Assembly: GCF_001905345.1 (NCBI RefSeq)
Contig: NZ_LFBV01000005.1
Span: 1-64,000 of the forward strand
DNA from: Streptomyces uncialis
GTDB taxonomy: Bacteria; Actinomycetota; Actinomycetes; Streptomycetales; Streptomycetaceae
Length of the DNA: 64,000 bases
Reading direction: 5' to 3'
Shown here: piece after piece, positions 33,379 to 42,548 of the stretch
How positions within the stretch are numbered: position 1 is the first letter of the stretch
Layout of the letters: each line of letters opens with the position of its first letter
The notes under the pieces: generated by a model
Told to the model about the DNA's origin: nothing
The model's input: the letters and a program-made list of their open reading frames with translations, nothing else
Databases searched by the model: none
Program-made: the position numbers and the translations under genes

Positions 33379-34929
33379 ATGGTTCCGCTGCGCTCCAGAC
33401 GCCGGTCGGCCCTGACGGTGCCGATCGGTCTGGCGCTGGTCGCCTCGCTCGGCTTCCTGCCGGGTACCGCGACCGCCACCCCGGCCGACGCGAAGGCCGG
33501 CACGACCGCGACCGCCCCGACCGGCCCGAAGCTGGCGTACGTCGTCAACACCAGGACCGACCGGCGCACGGTCGACGCGGTGACCCGGGCCGTCGCCGAG
33601 GCCGACGGGACGGTCGTGATCGCGTACCGCCAGATCGGCGTGATCGTCGCCCACTCGGCCAACCCCGACTTCGCGAAGCAACTGCGCGAGGTGCGCGGGG
33701 TGAACTCCGCGGGCGCCACCCGCACCGCGCCGTTGAGCGCCGCCGGGACCACCCAGGAGGGCGGCCCGCAGTACCTGTCGAAGGCCGCTGCCGCCGCCGC
33801 TGCCCAGAGCGCCCCGGCCGCACGCGAGAGCGCTCCCGCGACGGAACCGCTGGAGGCCGACCAGTGGGACCTGCGGGCCATCGGCGCCGACAAGGCGGCG
33901 AAGATCAACCCCGGCAGCTCCAAGGTCACCGTCGCGGTCATCGACACGGGCGTCGACGACACCCACCCGGACCTCGCGCCCAACTTCTCCGCGGAGCAGT
34001 CCGCGAACTGTGTCGGCGGCAAGCCCGACACCTCGCCGGGCGCCTGGCGTCCGCAGACCCCCGAGCACTACCACGGCACCCATGTCGCCGGTGAGATCGC
34101 CGCCGCGCGCAACGGTGTCGGTGTCGCGGGCGTGGCGCCCGGGGTGAAGGTCGCGGGCATCAAGGTGGCCGACCCGGTCAGCGAGCTGTTCTACCCGGAG
34201 AGCGTCGTGTGCGCCTTCGTCTTCGCCGCCGACCGCGGGGTGGAGATCACCAACAACAGCTACTACGTGGACCCGTGGCTGTACAACTGCATGGACGACC
34301 CGGACCAGCGGGCCATCGTGGACGCAGTCAACCGTGCCCAGCTCTACGCCCAGCGCAAGGGCACCCTGCACCTGGCATCGGCGGGCAACTCCAACCACGA
34401 CCTCGCCTCCGACGCGATCCTGGACGACTCCAGTCCTGACGACTCGACACCGGTGGACCGCACCATCGACCCGAGCGAGTGCTTCGACCTCCCGACCCAG
34501 CTGCCGGGTGTCGTGACGGTCAGCGCGACCGGGAACCAGGGCATCAAGTCGTACTACTCCTCGTACGGCAAGGGCGTCGTGGACGTCGCCGCGCCCGGTG
34601 GCGACAAGTACCAGATCCCCGACACCCCGTCGAAGAACGGCCGCATCCTGTCGACCATGCCGGAGGGCCGCTACGCGTACCTCCAGGGCACGTCGATGGC
34701 CGCGCCGCACGCGGCCGGGGTCGCCGCGCTGCTGAAGTCGAAGCACCCGTGGGCCCCGCCCGCCGTGCTCCAGGCGCTGCTCAAGGCGCAGGCCGACAAC
34801 CCGGGCTGCCCGACCACGCCGTACGACCCGGACGGCAACGGGGTCGTGGACTCCACCTGCGAGGGCGGCAAGAACACCAACGGCTTCTACGGCCACGGCG
34901 TCGTGGACGCCCTCGACGCCGTCGACTGA
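33379..34929 (+). CDS. Secreted S8 serine protease (subtilase), first of two
   Basis: The 516-residue preproenzyme has a signal peptide (LTVPIGLALVASLGFLPGTA, cleavage near TATA). An I9-like propeptide (LAYVVNTRTDRRTVDAVTRA) with an Ala-rich linker follows. The S8 domain carries the triad Asp (VAVIDTGVDDTHPD), His (HGTHVAGEIAA) and Ser (GTSMAAPHAAGVAALL). A DPDGNGVVD sequence near the end looks like a calcium loop. The ATG at 33379 follows GTGGAG. A paralogue is immediately downstream behind a hairpin. Confidence 0.95.
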   Translation: MVPLRSRRRSALTVPIGLALVASLGFLPGTATATPADAKAGTTATAPTGPKLAYVVNTRTDRRTVDAVTRAVAEADGTVVIAYRQIGVIVAHSANPDFAKQLREVRGVNSAGATRTAPLSAAGTTQEGGPQYLSKAAAAAAAQSAPAARESAPATEPLEADQWDLRAIGADKAAKINPGSSKVTVAVIDTGVDDTHPDLAPNFSAEQSANCVGGKPDTSPGAWRPQTPEHYHGTHVAGEIAAARNGVGVAGVAPGVKVAGIKVADPVSELFYPESVVCAFVFAADRGVEITNNSYYVDPWLYNCMDDPDQRAIVDAVNRAQLYAQRKGTLHLASAGNSNHDLASDAILDDSSPDDSTPVDRTIDPSECFDLPTQLPGVVTVSATGNQGIKSYYSSYGKGVVDVAAPGGDKYQIPDTPSKNGRILSTMPEGRYAYLQGTSMAAPHAAGVAALLKSKHPWAPPAVLQALLKAQADNPGCPTTPYDPDGNGVVDSTCEGGKNTNGFYGHGVVDALDAVD

Positions 34930-34940
34930 CCGTCCCCGGG

Positions 34941-34981
34941 GCCGGGTGACCGCCGCGCTGTCCGCGCGGCGGTCACCCGGC
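34941..34981 (+). terminator. Terminator between the two subtilase genes
   Basis: Perfect 18-bp stem (34941-34958 with 34964-34981), 5-nt loop, starting 11 bases after the first subtilase stop. The two proteases are therefore probably transcribed separately. Confidence 0.85.
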
Positions 34982-35143
34982 CCCTTCGCAGGTCCCCGGC
35001 CCGGCCCCTGGGTTCCCGGCTTCCCGCGCCGGGCCGCACACAGCGCGCACCCGTGGGCGCCCGCGCGCGCCCGCGCACCGCACCCCCTCAGATCGTTACT
35101 CCCACCCGGCGCCCGCGCGCCGGTCCGACGAACTGGAGATCAC

Positions 35144-36682
35144 ATGAGCGCTCGTCCGTCACGCACCCGGCGTACCGTCACCATCCCGCTCGGCATGGCC
35201 GTCGTCGCCTCCTCCCTCGCCTTCCTGCCGAACACCGCCACCGCGGCCGACACCGAGGCCCGGGCCACCGCGTTCAGCGCCGCCACCGTCCAGGGCGCCA
35301 ACCTCAGCTATGTCGTCAACCTGCGGCACAAGTACGCCTCCTCCTCCGTCAAGAAGGCCATCGCCGCCGCCGGTGGCTCGGTCGTCGCGGCGTACGACCG
35401 GATCGGGGTGATCGTCGCGCACTCCGCCGACCCGGACTTCGCGAAGAAGCTGCGCAAGATACGCGGGGTCGAGTCGGCGGGCGCCACCCGTACGGCGCCG
35501 CTGCCCGCGCAGGCCACCGGTGACCTCGGCGCGCCCAAGACCCTCACCGCCGAGCAGGTGCGGGCCGCGACCGAGGCCGCGGCCCCCGCCCAGGACCCGC
35601 TCCAGCCCCTCCAGTGGGACCTGCCCGCCATCAAGGCCGACAAGGCCCACGAGCGGACCCTGGGCAGCCGCGACGTCACGGTCGCCGTCATCGACACCGG
35701 GGTCGACGACACCCACCCGGACATCGCCCCGAACTTCGACCGCGAAGCGTCCGTCAACTGCGTCTCCGGCGCGCCCGACACCACCGACGGCGCGTGGCGG
35801 CCCAGCGCGGCCGAGAGCCCGCACGGCACCCATGTCGCCGGCGAGATAGCCGCGGCCAAGAACGGCCTCGGCATGACCGGGGTCGCGCCGGGCGTGAAGG
35901 TCTCCGGCATCAAGGTGTCGACCACCGCGGGCTTCTTCTACACCGAGGCCGTCGTATGCGGCTTCATGTGGGCCGCCGAGAACGACGTCGACGTCACCAA
36001 CAACAGCTACTACACCGACCCCTGGTACTTCAACTGCGCCGACGACCCGGACCAGAAGGCGCTGGTCGAGGCGATAACCCGGGCCTCGCTGTACGCCGAG
36101 CGCAAGGGCACGGTGAACGTCGCCGCCGCGGGCAACGAGAACTTCGACCTCGCCGCGGACGAGCTCACCGACCCGTCCAGCCCCAACGACACCACCCCGG
36201 GTACCCGGGTGATCGACCCGTCGGAGTGTCTCGACATCCCGACCCAGCTCCCCGGTGTCGTCACGACCGCGTCCACCGGCGCGAAGGGCATCAAGTCGTC
36301 GTTCTCCAACTACGGCAAGGGCGTCGTCGACATCGCCGCGCCCGGCGGCGACTCGACCGCGTACCAGCGGCCGGAGCCGCCCGCCACCAGCGGTCTGATC
36401 CTCGGCACGCTGCCGGGCGGGCGCTGGGGTTACATGGCCGGTACGTCGATGGCGTCACCGCATGTCGCGGGCGTCGCGGCGCTCATCAAGTCCACGCATC
36501 CGCGGGCTTCCGCCGCGCGGGTCAAGGAACTGCTGTACCGGGGCGCCGACGCGACACCGTGCACCGACCCGTACGACATCAACGGCGACGGGAAGATCGA
36601 CGCGGTGTGCGAGGGCGGCAAGAACCGCAACGGGTTCTACGGGGCGGGCATCGCCGACGCGCTCGACGCAGTCCGGAAGTAA
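35144..36682 (+). CDS. Secreted S8 serine protease (subtilase), second of two
   Basis: The 512-residue preproenzyme parallels the upstream gene throughout: signal peptide VTIPLGMAVVASSLAFLPNT; propeptide LSYVVNLRHKYASSSVKKAI; catalytic VAVIDTGVDDTHPD, HGTHVAGEIAA and GTSMASPHVAGVAALI. The C-terminal DINGDGKID loop reads as an EF-hand-like calcium site. Both proteases end with FYG-x-G and DALDAV. The ATG at 35144 follows CTGGAGATC. High similarity in both prodomain and catalytic domain indicates tandem duplication. Confidence 0.95.
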   Translation: MSARPSRTRRTVTIPLGMAVVASSLAFLPNTATAADTEARATAFSAATVQGANLSYVVNLRHKYASSSVKKAIAAAGGSVVAAYDRIGVIVAHSADPDFAKKLRKIRGVESAGATRTAPLPAQATGDLGAPKTLTAEQVRAATEAAAPAQDPLQPLQWDLPAIKADKAHERTLGSRDVTVAVIDTGVDDTHPDIAPNFDREASVNCVSGAPDTTDGAWRPSAAESPHGTHVAGEIAAAKNGLGMTGVAPGVKVSGIKVSTTAGFFYTEAVVCGFMWAAENDVDVTNNSYYTDPWYFNCADDPDQKALVEAITRASLYAERKGTVNVAAAGNENFDLAADELTDPSSPNDTTPGTRVIDPSECLDIPTQLPGVVTTASTGAKGIKSSFSNYGKGVVDIAAPGGDSTAYQRPEPPATSGLILGTLPGGRWGYMAGTSMASPHVAGVAALIKSTHPRASAARVKELLYRGADATPCTDPYDINGDGKIDAVCEGGKNRNGFYGAGIADALDAVRK

Positions 36683-36758
36683 CGGTCCCCCCGTGTTCCC
36701 CGGGGTGCCCGGAGACCTGCCTTCGGGTCTCCGCCCCTGAGCCCACCTGCCCCCGTGC

Positions 36759-37193
36759 GGGTAGCGTTCGCTCGCGCTTCTGAGGTTCGCCGTGCCGGGC
36801 GCACTTGTACCTGTGCCGTCGCTCGGGGATGCGCAGTTCCCCGCGCCCCTGGGTTTCGTGTGCTGGGCGAACTTGTTCCTGTGGGGGTACTGACGGGGGT
36901 GCGCAGTTCCCCGCGCCCCTGGGGTTCCACACCTGGACGTACCTGTTCCTGTGCGGGTACTGACGGGGGTGCGCAGTTCCCCGCGCCCCTTTGGGGGCAC
37001 CCACCCCCTCCCGCAGTCGCTCGGCTGCGGGAGGGGGTGGGCGGGAATAGACGAGGGCGCACCCGCACCCGAAGGGCAACGGACCGGGGCAGCATCCAGG
37101 GGCGCGGGGAACTGCGCGAAACCACCGAGCGACGGCACAGGAACGGAGTACGTCCAGCCGGACGGACCTGGGAAGCGCAAGCGAAGGCGACCC
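36759..37193. repeat. Repeat island 2 with core GCGCAGTTCCCCGCGCCCCT and a central hairpin
   Basis: Plus copies of the core lie at 36831-36850, 36901-36920 and 36971-36990 (exact 70-bp period). A minus copy is at 37098-37117. Between them is a 16-bp perfect hairpin (37001-37040). The left end (about 36759, GGGTAGCGTTCGCTCGCGCT) and right end (to about 37193) are imperfect inverted copies of each other. The frames crossing it encode only repeat artefacts, so the 561 bp between the subtilase and the CopD gene hold no other gene. Confidence 0.92.
37001..37040. terminator. 16-bp stem hairpin at the centre of repeat island 2
   Basis: The arms 37001-37016 and 37025-37040 are perfectly complementary with an 8-nt loop. 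It sits where the orientation of the repeat core flips and could also end the subtilase transcript. Confidence 0.75.
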
Positions 37194-37243
37194 GCGCACC
37201 GGGACTTGCCCCGCTCACGGGTGGATGGCGAAGATTCGGTGTG

Positions 37244-38368
37244 ATGTCCCTGTCCTGCGACTCCCGGGCGGACGGCGAGCCCGCGATACCCGCGATACCG
37301 CCGCCCACGCCCGGCCCCGAGCCGACGCCGGTCGCCCGGCCGACGCAAGCCCCACGGCCGACCGCCCAGGTGAGCCGCACCGCCGCCGTCCTCGTCCTGC
37401 TGCTGCTCGCCGCCCTGATCCCCCTGCTGGGGCCGTCCGCGGCCCTGAGCGGCACCGGCGAGGACCCGGCCCCCGGAACCGCCGGGATCGGCCTGCTGCG
37501 GACGGTCATGTTCGCGGCGCTCGCCGTCCAGGCCGGTGAGGTGCTCGGCGGATGGCTGATCCGCCGGGTGCCGCAGGCGCCGGAGGACGTACCAAGGGCG
37601 TGGTCGGGATACGCGGCATGGGCGGGGACGGTCGCGGCGCTGGGGCTGGCGTCGGTGGTGGCCACCGGGAACCTGGTCCCCTCGAAGCTGTCCGACATGG
37701 ACATCGGGGGCCTCTACCAGAGCAGGGACGGCGCGCTGGCCCTGATAGAGGTGAACGCGTTCGTCGCCGCCGGACTGCTCGCGCGCTCACGCCGGCCGGT
37801 GGTCCGGGCGCTGCCGCTGGCCGCCGTCGTGGTGGCCGAGGCGCTGCGCGCGCACCCCGTCACGGAGCTGCGGCCGATGGTCGGGGCCGGACTGACACTG
37901 GTGCATCTGCTGTGCGCCTCGCTGTGGGCGGGCGGCCTGCTGTACGCGGTGCGCGCCGGCTGGCGGTGGCGGGTGTCCGCGCCGCGCGCGGGTGCCGCGC
38001 TGCTGGCGCTCTACGCGCGCGTGGCGGCGCTGCTGATCGCGGGTGTGACGGCGACCGGGCTGGTCAGCACCTTGCGCCGGATGCCGCCGGACACCCTCTT
38101 CGAACAGTTGCGGACGACGTCCTACGGGCGCGTGCTGCTCGCCAAGGTGCTGCTGATGGTGGCTGTCGCCGCGCTGGCCCTGGCCGCGCGGCAGCGCCTG
38201 CGGCGGCGCGACCGGCGGCGGGGGCGGCGGTCGAGGCAGGCGGCCGACGCGCTGCACGCGTTCGTCCCCGCGCGCGTGGAGGTCGCGTTGCTGGGGCTGG
38301 TGGTGGCCGTGTCGGCGTTGCTGACGGCGTTGCCGGTGCCGATCAGATGGGGCGCTCTGTGGTGGTGA
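37244..38368 (+). CDS. CopD-domain membrane protein
   Basis: The 374-residue protein has a Pro/Thr-rich cytosolic start (about 45 residues) and around eight transmembrane helices. The later half matches the copper-resistance CopD domain: LTLVHLLCASLWAGGLLYAV (His and Trp of the family), RVAALLIAGVTATGLVSTLR, YGRVLLAKVLLMVAVAALAL. A CopC partner is not adjacent, so its role in copper uptake is inferred from the family. The ATG at 37244 lacks a good binding site; its 3' end overlaps the convergent dehydrogenase by 26 bp. Confidence 0.82.
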   Translation: MSLSCDSRADGEPAIPAIPPPTPGPEPTPVARPTQAPRPTAQVSRTAAVLVLLLLAALIPLLGPSAALSGTGEDPAPGTAGIGLLRTVMFAALAVQAGEVLGGWLIRRVPQAPEDVPRAWSGYAAWAGTVAALGLASVVATGNLVPSKLSDMDIGGLYQSRDGALALIEVNAFVAAGLLARSRRPVVRALPLAAVVVAEALRAHPVTELRPMVGAGLTLVHLLCASLWAGGLLYAVRAGWRWRVSAPRAGAALLALYARVAALLIAGVTATGLVSTLRRMPPDTLFEQLRTTSYGRVLLAKVLLMVAVAALALAARQRLRRRDRRRGRRSRQAADALHAFVPARVEVALLGLVVAVSALLTALPVPIRWGALWW

Positions 38369-39449
38369 GCGGGCCGCTGCCGCGCGGACCTGTGCCGTCG
38401 CGGTCCCCGAAGGTGATGAGGACCTTGAGGGCGGTGCGTTCGTCCATCGCGCGGTAGCCGTCGGGCACCTGCTCCAGGCCGATCGTCAGATCGAAGAGGG
38501 GCGACGGGTCGAGAGTGCCGTCGAGCACGTCGGGCAGCAGTTCGGGGATGTACGTCCGGACCGGGGCGACGCCGCCGCGCAGGGCGATGTTCCGCCGGAA
38601 CAGGACGGTGAGGTCGATCCCGGTGCCGCTGCCGTGCGGGACGCCGACGAAGCCGACGGCGCCGCCGTCCCGGGCGATGGCGACGGCTGTCCGCATGGAC
38701 TGCTCGGTGCCGACGGCCTCGACGACGGCGTGGGCGCCCTGGCCGTGGGTGAGTTCACGGACCGCGTCGACGGCCTCCTCGCCGCGTTCGGGGACGATGT
38801 CGGTGGCACCGAAGCGGCGGGCCAGCGCGGTGCGCGGGTGATGGCGTCCGAGGGTGATGATCCGCTCGGCGCCGAGCCTGCGGGCGGCCAGGACGGCGCA
38901 CAGGCCGACCGCGCCGTCCCCGACCACGGCGACCGTCGTCCGGGGTCCCACGCGCGCGCCGAGGGCCGCGTGGTGTCCGGTGCCGAGCACGTCGGACAGG
39001 GTGACCAACGCGGCCAGCAGACGGTCGTCGGTGGCCGCTTCGGCGGGCAGCGGTACGAGGGTGCCGTCGGCGTAGGGCACCCGTACGGCCTCGCCCTGGC
39101 CGCCGTCGTAGCCGGGGCGGCCCCAGGCGCCGCCGTGCGCGCAGGAGGGCGTGAGCCCCTCACGGCAGTACTCGCACACCCCGTCCGACCAGGCGAAGGG
39201 GGCGACGACCAGGTCACCGCCACGCACCCGGGTCACCTCGGAGCCGGTGTCCTCGACCACGCCGAGGAACTCGTGCCCGATCCGCTGCCCCGGCCGCCGC
39301 TCGGTCTCGCCCCGGTAGGCCCACAGGTCGCTGCCGCACACACACGCGCGGGTGACCCGTACGACGGCGTCGGTGGCGAACTGCACCCGGGGCGCGGGCA
39401 CGTCCTCCACCCGGATGTCACGGGTGCCGTGGATCGTCGTCGCGCGCAT
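38343..39449 (-). CDS. Zinc-dependent medium-chain alcohol dehydrogenase
   Basis: The 368-residue enzyme has catalytic zinc residues in CVCGSDLWAYRGE and RIGHEFLGVVEDTG. The structural zinc lobe is CEYCREGLTPSCAHGG. The NAD(P) site is VAVVGDGAVGLCAVLAARRL. Substrate unknown. It lies 27 bp downstream of the lysoplasmalogenase gene on the same strand, so it is probably the third gene of that operon. Its 3' end overlaps the CopD gene on the opposite strand. Confidence 0.93.
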   Translation of the reverse strand: MRATTIHGTRDIRVEDVPAPRVQFATDAVVRVTRACVCGSDLWAYRGETERRPGQRIGHEFLGVVEDTGSEVTRVRGGDLVVAPFAWSDGVCEYCREGLTPSCAHGGAWGRPGYDGGQGEAVRVPYADGTLVPLPAEAATDDRLLAALVTLSDVLGTGHHAALGARVGPRTTVAVVGDGAVGLCAVLAARRLGAERIITLGRHHPRTALARRFGATDIVPERGEEAVDAVRELTHGQGAHAVVEAVGTEQSMRTAVAIARDGGAVGFVGVPHGSGTGIDLTVLFRRNIALRGGVAPVRTYIPELLPDVLDGTLDPSPLFDLTIGLEQVPDGYRAMDERTALKVLITFGDRDGTGPRGSGPLTTTERPI

Positions 39450-39476
39450 GGGCCTTCCCGGTGCGGATACCGCCGT

Positions 39477-40202
39477 TCAGGTGCGCTTCCCACGGTACGG
39501 CCGGGTCCCGGGCCCGCGCGCGGCGAAGGCCCGGAGCACCCCGGTGGCCAGCAGGAACTGCGCGGCGATATAGGTCAGCATCACCCAGAGGTCGGGACGC
39601 GGGAGCTGCGGCCAGTCGGCGATGCCGGTGGCGATAAGGGTGTCGGACAGCAGGAAGAGCGCGCCGCCGAGCCCCGCGACCAGGCCGAGGGCACCCGCGC
39701 GGAACGCGGTCACGGTGAGCAGCAGGCTGTACACGGCCACCGGGACACGCAGTTCGGCGGGCAGATCCGGCCAGAGCAGCGCCACGGTGCCCACGAGGGC
39801 GGCCCCGTACGCCACGCCGAGGGCGGTACGGCGACCGCGGGCGCGGCGGTCGGCGGGCCGGTCGCCGTGGCGCGCGAAGAGCACCAGGTAGCAGAGGTGG
39901 CCCAGCGCGAAGGAGCCCATCCCGGCGAGGAACGCGAGGTCGGCGTCGAGGAGCAGCATCACGTCACCGCCCCAGCCGAACAGCAGCGCGACGGTCAGCA
40001 GCCGGGGGCCGCCGCTGACGGCTGCGTACGCGGCGAGCAGCGGCAGCAGCAGGGGCTTGAAGACGGTGTGCCCGGTGGGGGCGTCGGCGAGCAGGGCCAG
40101 CAGGTCGGCGGTGGCGGCGACGCCGTAGCCGAGGAGCAGGACGCGGGCGACCGTGGCGCGCCGGTCGCCCTGCACGGTCGCGGGGGTGAGGTGCTGGATC
40201 AC
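39477..40202 (-). CDS. Lysoplasmalogenase (YhhN family) membrane protein
   Basis: The 241-residue protein has eight hydrophobic segments and the YhhN motifs HTVFKPLLLPLLAAYAA, WGGDVMLLLDADLAFLAGMG and HLCYLVLFARHG. The C-terminal FLLSDTLIA block with a second acidic residue is also present. The family cleaves the vinyl-ether bond of lysoplasmalogens. A GTG at 40202 overlaps the stop of the fatty acid hydroxylase gene (GTGA), so the two are translated together. That pairing suggests an ether-lipid or alkyl-lipid role. Confidence 0.9.
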   Translation of the reverse strand: MIQHLTPATVQGDRRATVARVLLLGYGVAATADLLALLADAPTGHTVFKPLLLPLLAAYAAVSGGPRLLTVALLFGWGGDVMLLLDADLAFLAGMGSFALGHLCYLVLFARHGDRPADRRARGRRTALGVAYGAALVGTVALLWPDLPAELRVPVAVYSLLLTVTAFRAGALGLVAGLGGALFLLSDTLIATGIADWPQLPRPDLWVMLTYIAAQFLLATGVLRAFAARGPGTRPYRGKRT

Positions 40203-41131
40203 GCGGGTCCTTCGGGGATGGTGCCGCCGGGGGCGGTGGCGGGGTGCGCCGGGGGCTCGGCGGGGCCGGTACGGGCCGTGGGGAGGGTGGCGGGCTCCGG
40301 GGCCGGGGGCTGCCAGCCGGGGCCCCGCAGGAGGTGTCCGGCGCGGTCGCCCCAGGTGCGGGCGGCGCGGAGGTCACGGGCGATGGCGGCGTACTCGTGG
40401 GTGGCGACGCGCAGCGGGTTGTGGGTGGTGATGTTCTTGGTGAGCCCGTAGACCGGCCGTTCGGTCTCGGGCGCGAAGGAACCGAAGAGGCGGTCCCAGA
40501 CGATGAGGATGCCGCCGAAGTTGCGGTCCAGGTAGCCGCCCTGGGACGCATGGTGGACCCGGTGGTGGGACGGGGTGTTGAGCACGTACTCGACGGCCCG
40601 GGGCAGCTTGCCCACGCGTTCGGTGTGCACCCAGAACTGGTAGACGAGGTTCACCGACGAGCAGAACGCCAGCGCCGCCGGGTGCACCCCGCACAGGATC
40701 AGCGGCAGATAGAACGGCCATACGGTGAGGCTGGTCCAGGGCTGGCGCAGCGCGGTGCTGAGGTTGAACCTGCGGCTGGAGTGGTGCACCACATGGCACG
40801 CCCACAGCACGCGGACGACATGGTGGCCCCGGTGCGACCAGTAGTAGAAGAAGTCCTGCGCGAGGAGCATCAGCGGGATCGTCCACCACAGGACGGGCAC
40901 CCGCAGCGGGGTGAGTTCGTACAGGGCGGTCCAGATCGCGACGACGGGGATCTTCCAGAGCAGGTCGAAGCCGATGCTGCCGACGCCCATGGTGACGCTG
41001 GTGGCGGTGTCCTTGGTGCCGTAGCCCGCCGCGTCCTCGTCGGGGTGCAGCCGGTAGCTCACGATCTCGACGACGGTGAGCAGCACGAAGGCGGGTATCG
41101 ACCACAGCACGACATCGGGCAGATGGGGCAT
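40199..41131 (-). CDS. Fatty acid hydroxylase/sterol desaturase family protein
   Basis: The 310-residue di-iron membrane enzyme has the three histidine boxes: SHRGHHVVR, HVVHHSSRRFN and HRVHHASQGGYLDRNFGG. About four transmembrane helices flank them (SIPAFVLLTVVEIVSYRL; LLWKIPVVAIWTALYEL; WTIPLMLLAQDFFYYW). A Pro/Ala-rich C-terminal tail is extra. It hydroxylates or desaturates a lipid; the exact substrate is unknown. The gene is first of a three-gene run with lysoplasmalogenase and an alcohol dehydrogenase. Confidence 0.94.
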   Translation of the reverse strand: MPHLPDVVLWSIPAFVLLTVVEIVSYRLHPDEDAAGYGTKDTATSVTMGVGSIGFDLLWKIPVVAIWTALYELTPLRVPVLWWTIPLMLLAQDFFYYWSHRGHHVVRVLWACHVVHHSSRRFNLSTALRQPWTSLTVWPFYLPLILCGVHPAALAFCSSVNLVYQFWVHTERVGKLPRAVEYVLNTPSHHRVHHASQGGYLDRNFGGILIVWDRLFGSFAPETERPVYGLTKNITTHNPLRVATHEYAAIARDLRAARTWGDRAGHLLRGPGWQPPAPEPATLPTARTGPAEPPAHPATAPGGTIPEGPA

Positions 41132-41307
41132 GCGTGCACCGTAAGGGCCCGCTCGGGGTCACCACCAGACGTGGTTACCCACAAGTATTACCGTCCGGTA
41201 GGGGCGAGTTCTGTCCACCTCCGCCAATTGCCCCGCACGGCGGGCCCACCGCACACACGCGCGCGGGCGCACAGGACACGGGCGCACAGGACAGCCGTCG
41301 CCCCGGA

Positions 41308-42048
41308 TCAGATCCCACTGGCACCCAGCAGCGACCCCACGGCGTAGGTGACGCCCATGGCGATCGCGCCGCCCGCGACATTGCGTACGACGGCCCGCCG
41401 GGGGTCGGAGGCGCCCGTCCGGGCGCTGGACCAGCCGGTGAGCACCAGTGCGGCGAGCACCGACACGACGGTCACACCGAGCCGCCGGTCGGCGGGCGGC
41501 AGCACCATCGCCAGCAGCGGCAGGAGCGCGCCGACCGTGAACGCCAGGAAGCTGGCCCAGGCCGCGTGCCAGGGGTTGGTGAGCTGGTCGGGGTCGATGC
41601 CGAGCTCCACGCGCGCGTGTGCGCGCAGCGCGTCCCGTGCGGTGAGCTGACGGGCCGCCTCCCGCGCCGTTTCGGGGCTGAGTCCCCGCGCGGCGAGCAG
41701 TCCGGTCAGTTCGGCGAGTTCCTCGTCGGGCTCGTCCCGCAGTTCGCGCCGCTCCTGGGCGATCGCCGCCTTCTCGGAGTCGCGCTGCGTCGACACGGAC
41801 ACGTACTCGCCCGCCGCCATCGACAGCGACCCGGCGAGCAGCCCCGCGAGTCCCGCCGTCAGCAGGGTGTCCCGGTCGCTCGTGGCGCCCGCGACACCGA
41901 CCACCAGACCGGCCGTCGACACGACGCCGTCGTTGGCGCCGAGGACGGCGGCCCGCAGCCAGTTCAGCCGGCCGCCGAGGGCACCGCCGTGCGCCTCGGC
42001 GTGCGGCGCGGGCGGCGGGCCGCCCCCGGGGGTCGTCGGTTCGCTCAC
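41308..42048 (-). CDS. VIT1/CCC1-family iron/manganese transporter
   Basis: The 246-residue membrane protein shows the VIT1 pattern RAAVLGANDGVVSTAGLVVG, SLSMAAGEYVSVSTQRDSEK (the conserved AAGEYVS metal site), a soluble metal-binding-like helical domain, and two final helices. It probably exports or sequesters ferrous iron or manganese. The GTG at 42048 is the only sensible start; the binding site is weak. Neighbours give no pathway hint. Confidence 0.92.
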   Translation of the reverse strand: MSEPTTPGGGPPPAPHAEAHGGALGGRLNWLRAAVLGANDGVVSTAGLVVGVAGATSDRDTLLTAGLAGLLAGSLSMAAGEYVSVSTQRDSEKAAIAQERRELRDEPDEELAELTGLLAARGLSPETAREAARQLTARDALRAHARVELGIDPDQLTNPWHAAWASFLAFTVGALLPLLAMVLPPADRRLGVTVVSVLAALVLTGWSSARTGASDPRRAVVRNVAGGAIAMGVTYAVGSLLGASGI

Positions 42049-42164
42049 GCGCGGAGCGTCTCACCCCGGGCCCCGCGGCACGGGGAACCTGCCCCGGCGT
42101 GCCGCGCGGACCTCGGCCCAGGTGGGCCCGGGACCCGGCCCGCAACGTGATGTGGGCGCGGACC

Positions 42165-42494
42165 TCAGCCCTGCTTGGGCGCGGCCTGCTGGACGACCTC
42201 GAAGGACCACACGGACGACCCCGAGGCGGCGGGCTTGGGCCGCTCACCGCCCGCGGCGGCGCCGTCCCGGTGGGCGGACCGCATGGGCCCGTCCATCCAC
42301 TTCTGGAAGTCCTCCTCGCTCCGCCAGCGGGTGTACACGAGGTAGTCGTCCGTGCCCTCAAGGGGGCGCAGCAGCTCGAACCACTCGAACCCGTCGGACC
42401 CTTCCACGGCCCCCGCGCGCGAGGCGAACCGCTGCTCCAGCACCTCACGCTGCTCCGCCGGGACGGTGAGGACATTGATCTTCACGATGCTCAT
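42165..42494 (-). CDS. Antibiotic biosynthesis monooxygenase (ABM) family small protein
   Basis: The 109-residue protein fits the ABM dimeric ferredoxin-like fold: MSIVKINVLTVPAEQREVLE, DGFEWFELLRPLEGTDDYLV, YTRWRSEEDFQKWM. It may be a heme-degrading or housekeeping member rather than an antibiotic enzyme, since no biosynthetic genes are nearby. The ATG at 42494 is chosen over that at 42503 because GGGGG precedes it. Confidence 0.85.
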   Translation of the reverse strand: MSIVKINVLTVPAEQREVLEQRFASRAGAVEGSDGFEWFELLRPLEGTDDYLVYTRWRSEEDFQKWMDGPMRSAHRDGAAAGGERPKPAASGSSVWSFEVVQQAAPKQG

Positions 42495-42548
42495 ACCCCC
42501 CATCCTGCCCTGCGGCCCCGTCGCCCGTGCCGGGGGGTCGGCGCGCTC

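Noticed and set aside
42165..42494. Part of an antibiotic gene cluster because of the ABM family name
   Set aside because: Neighbours are a metal transporter and an unrelated regulator; ABM proteins are often housekeeping.
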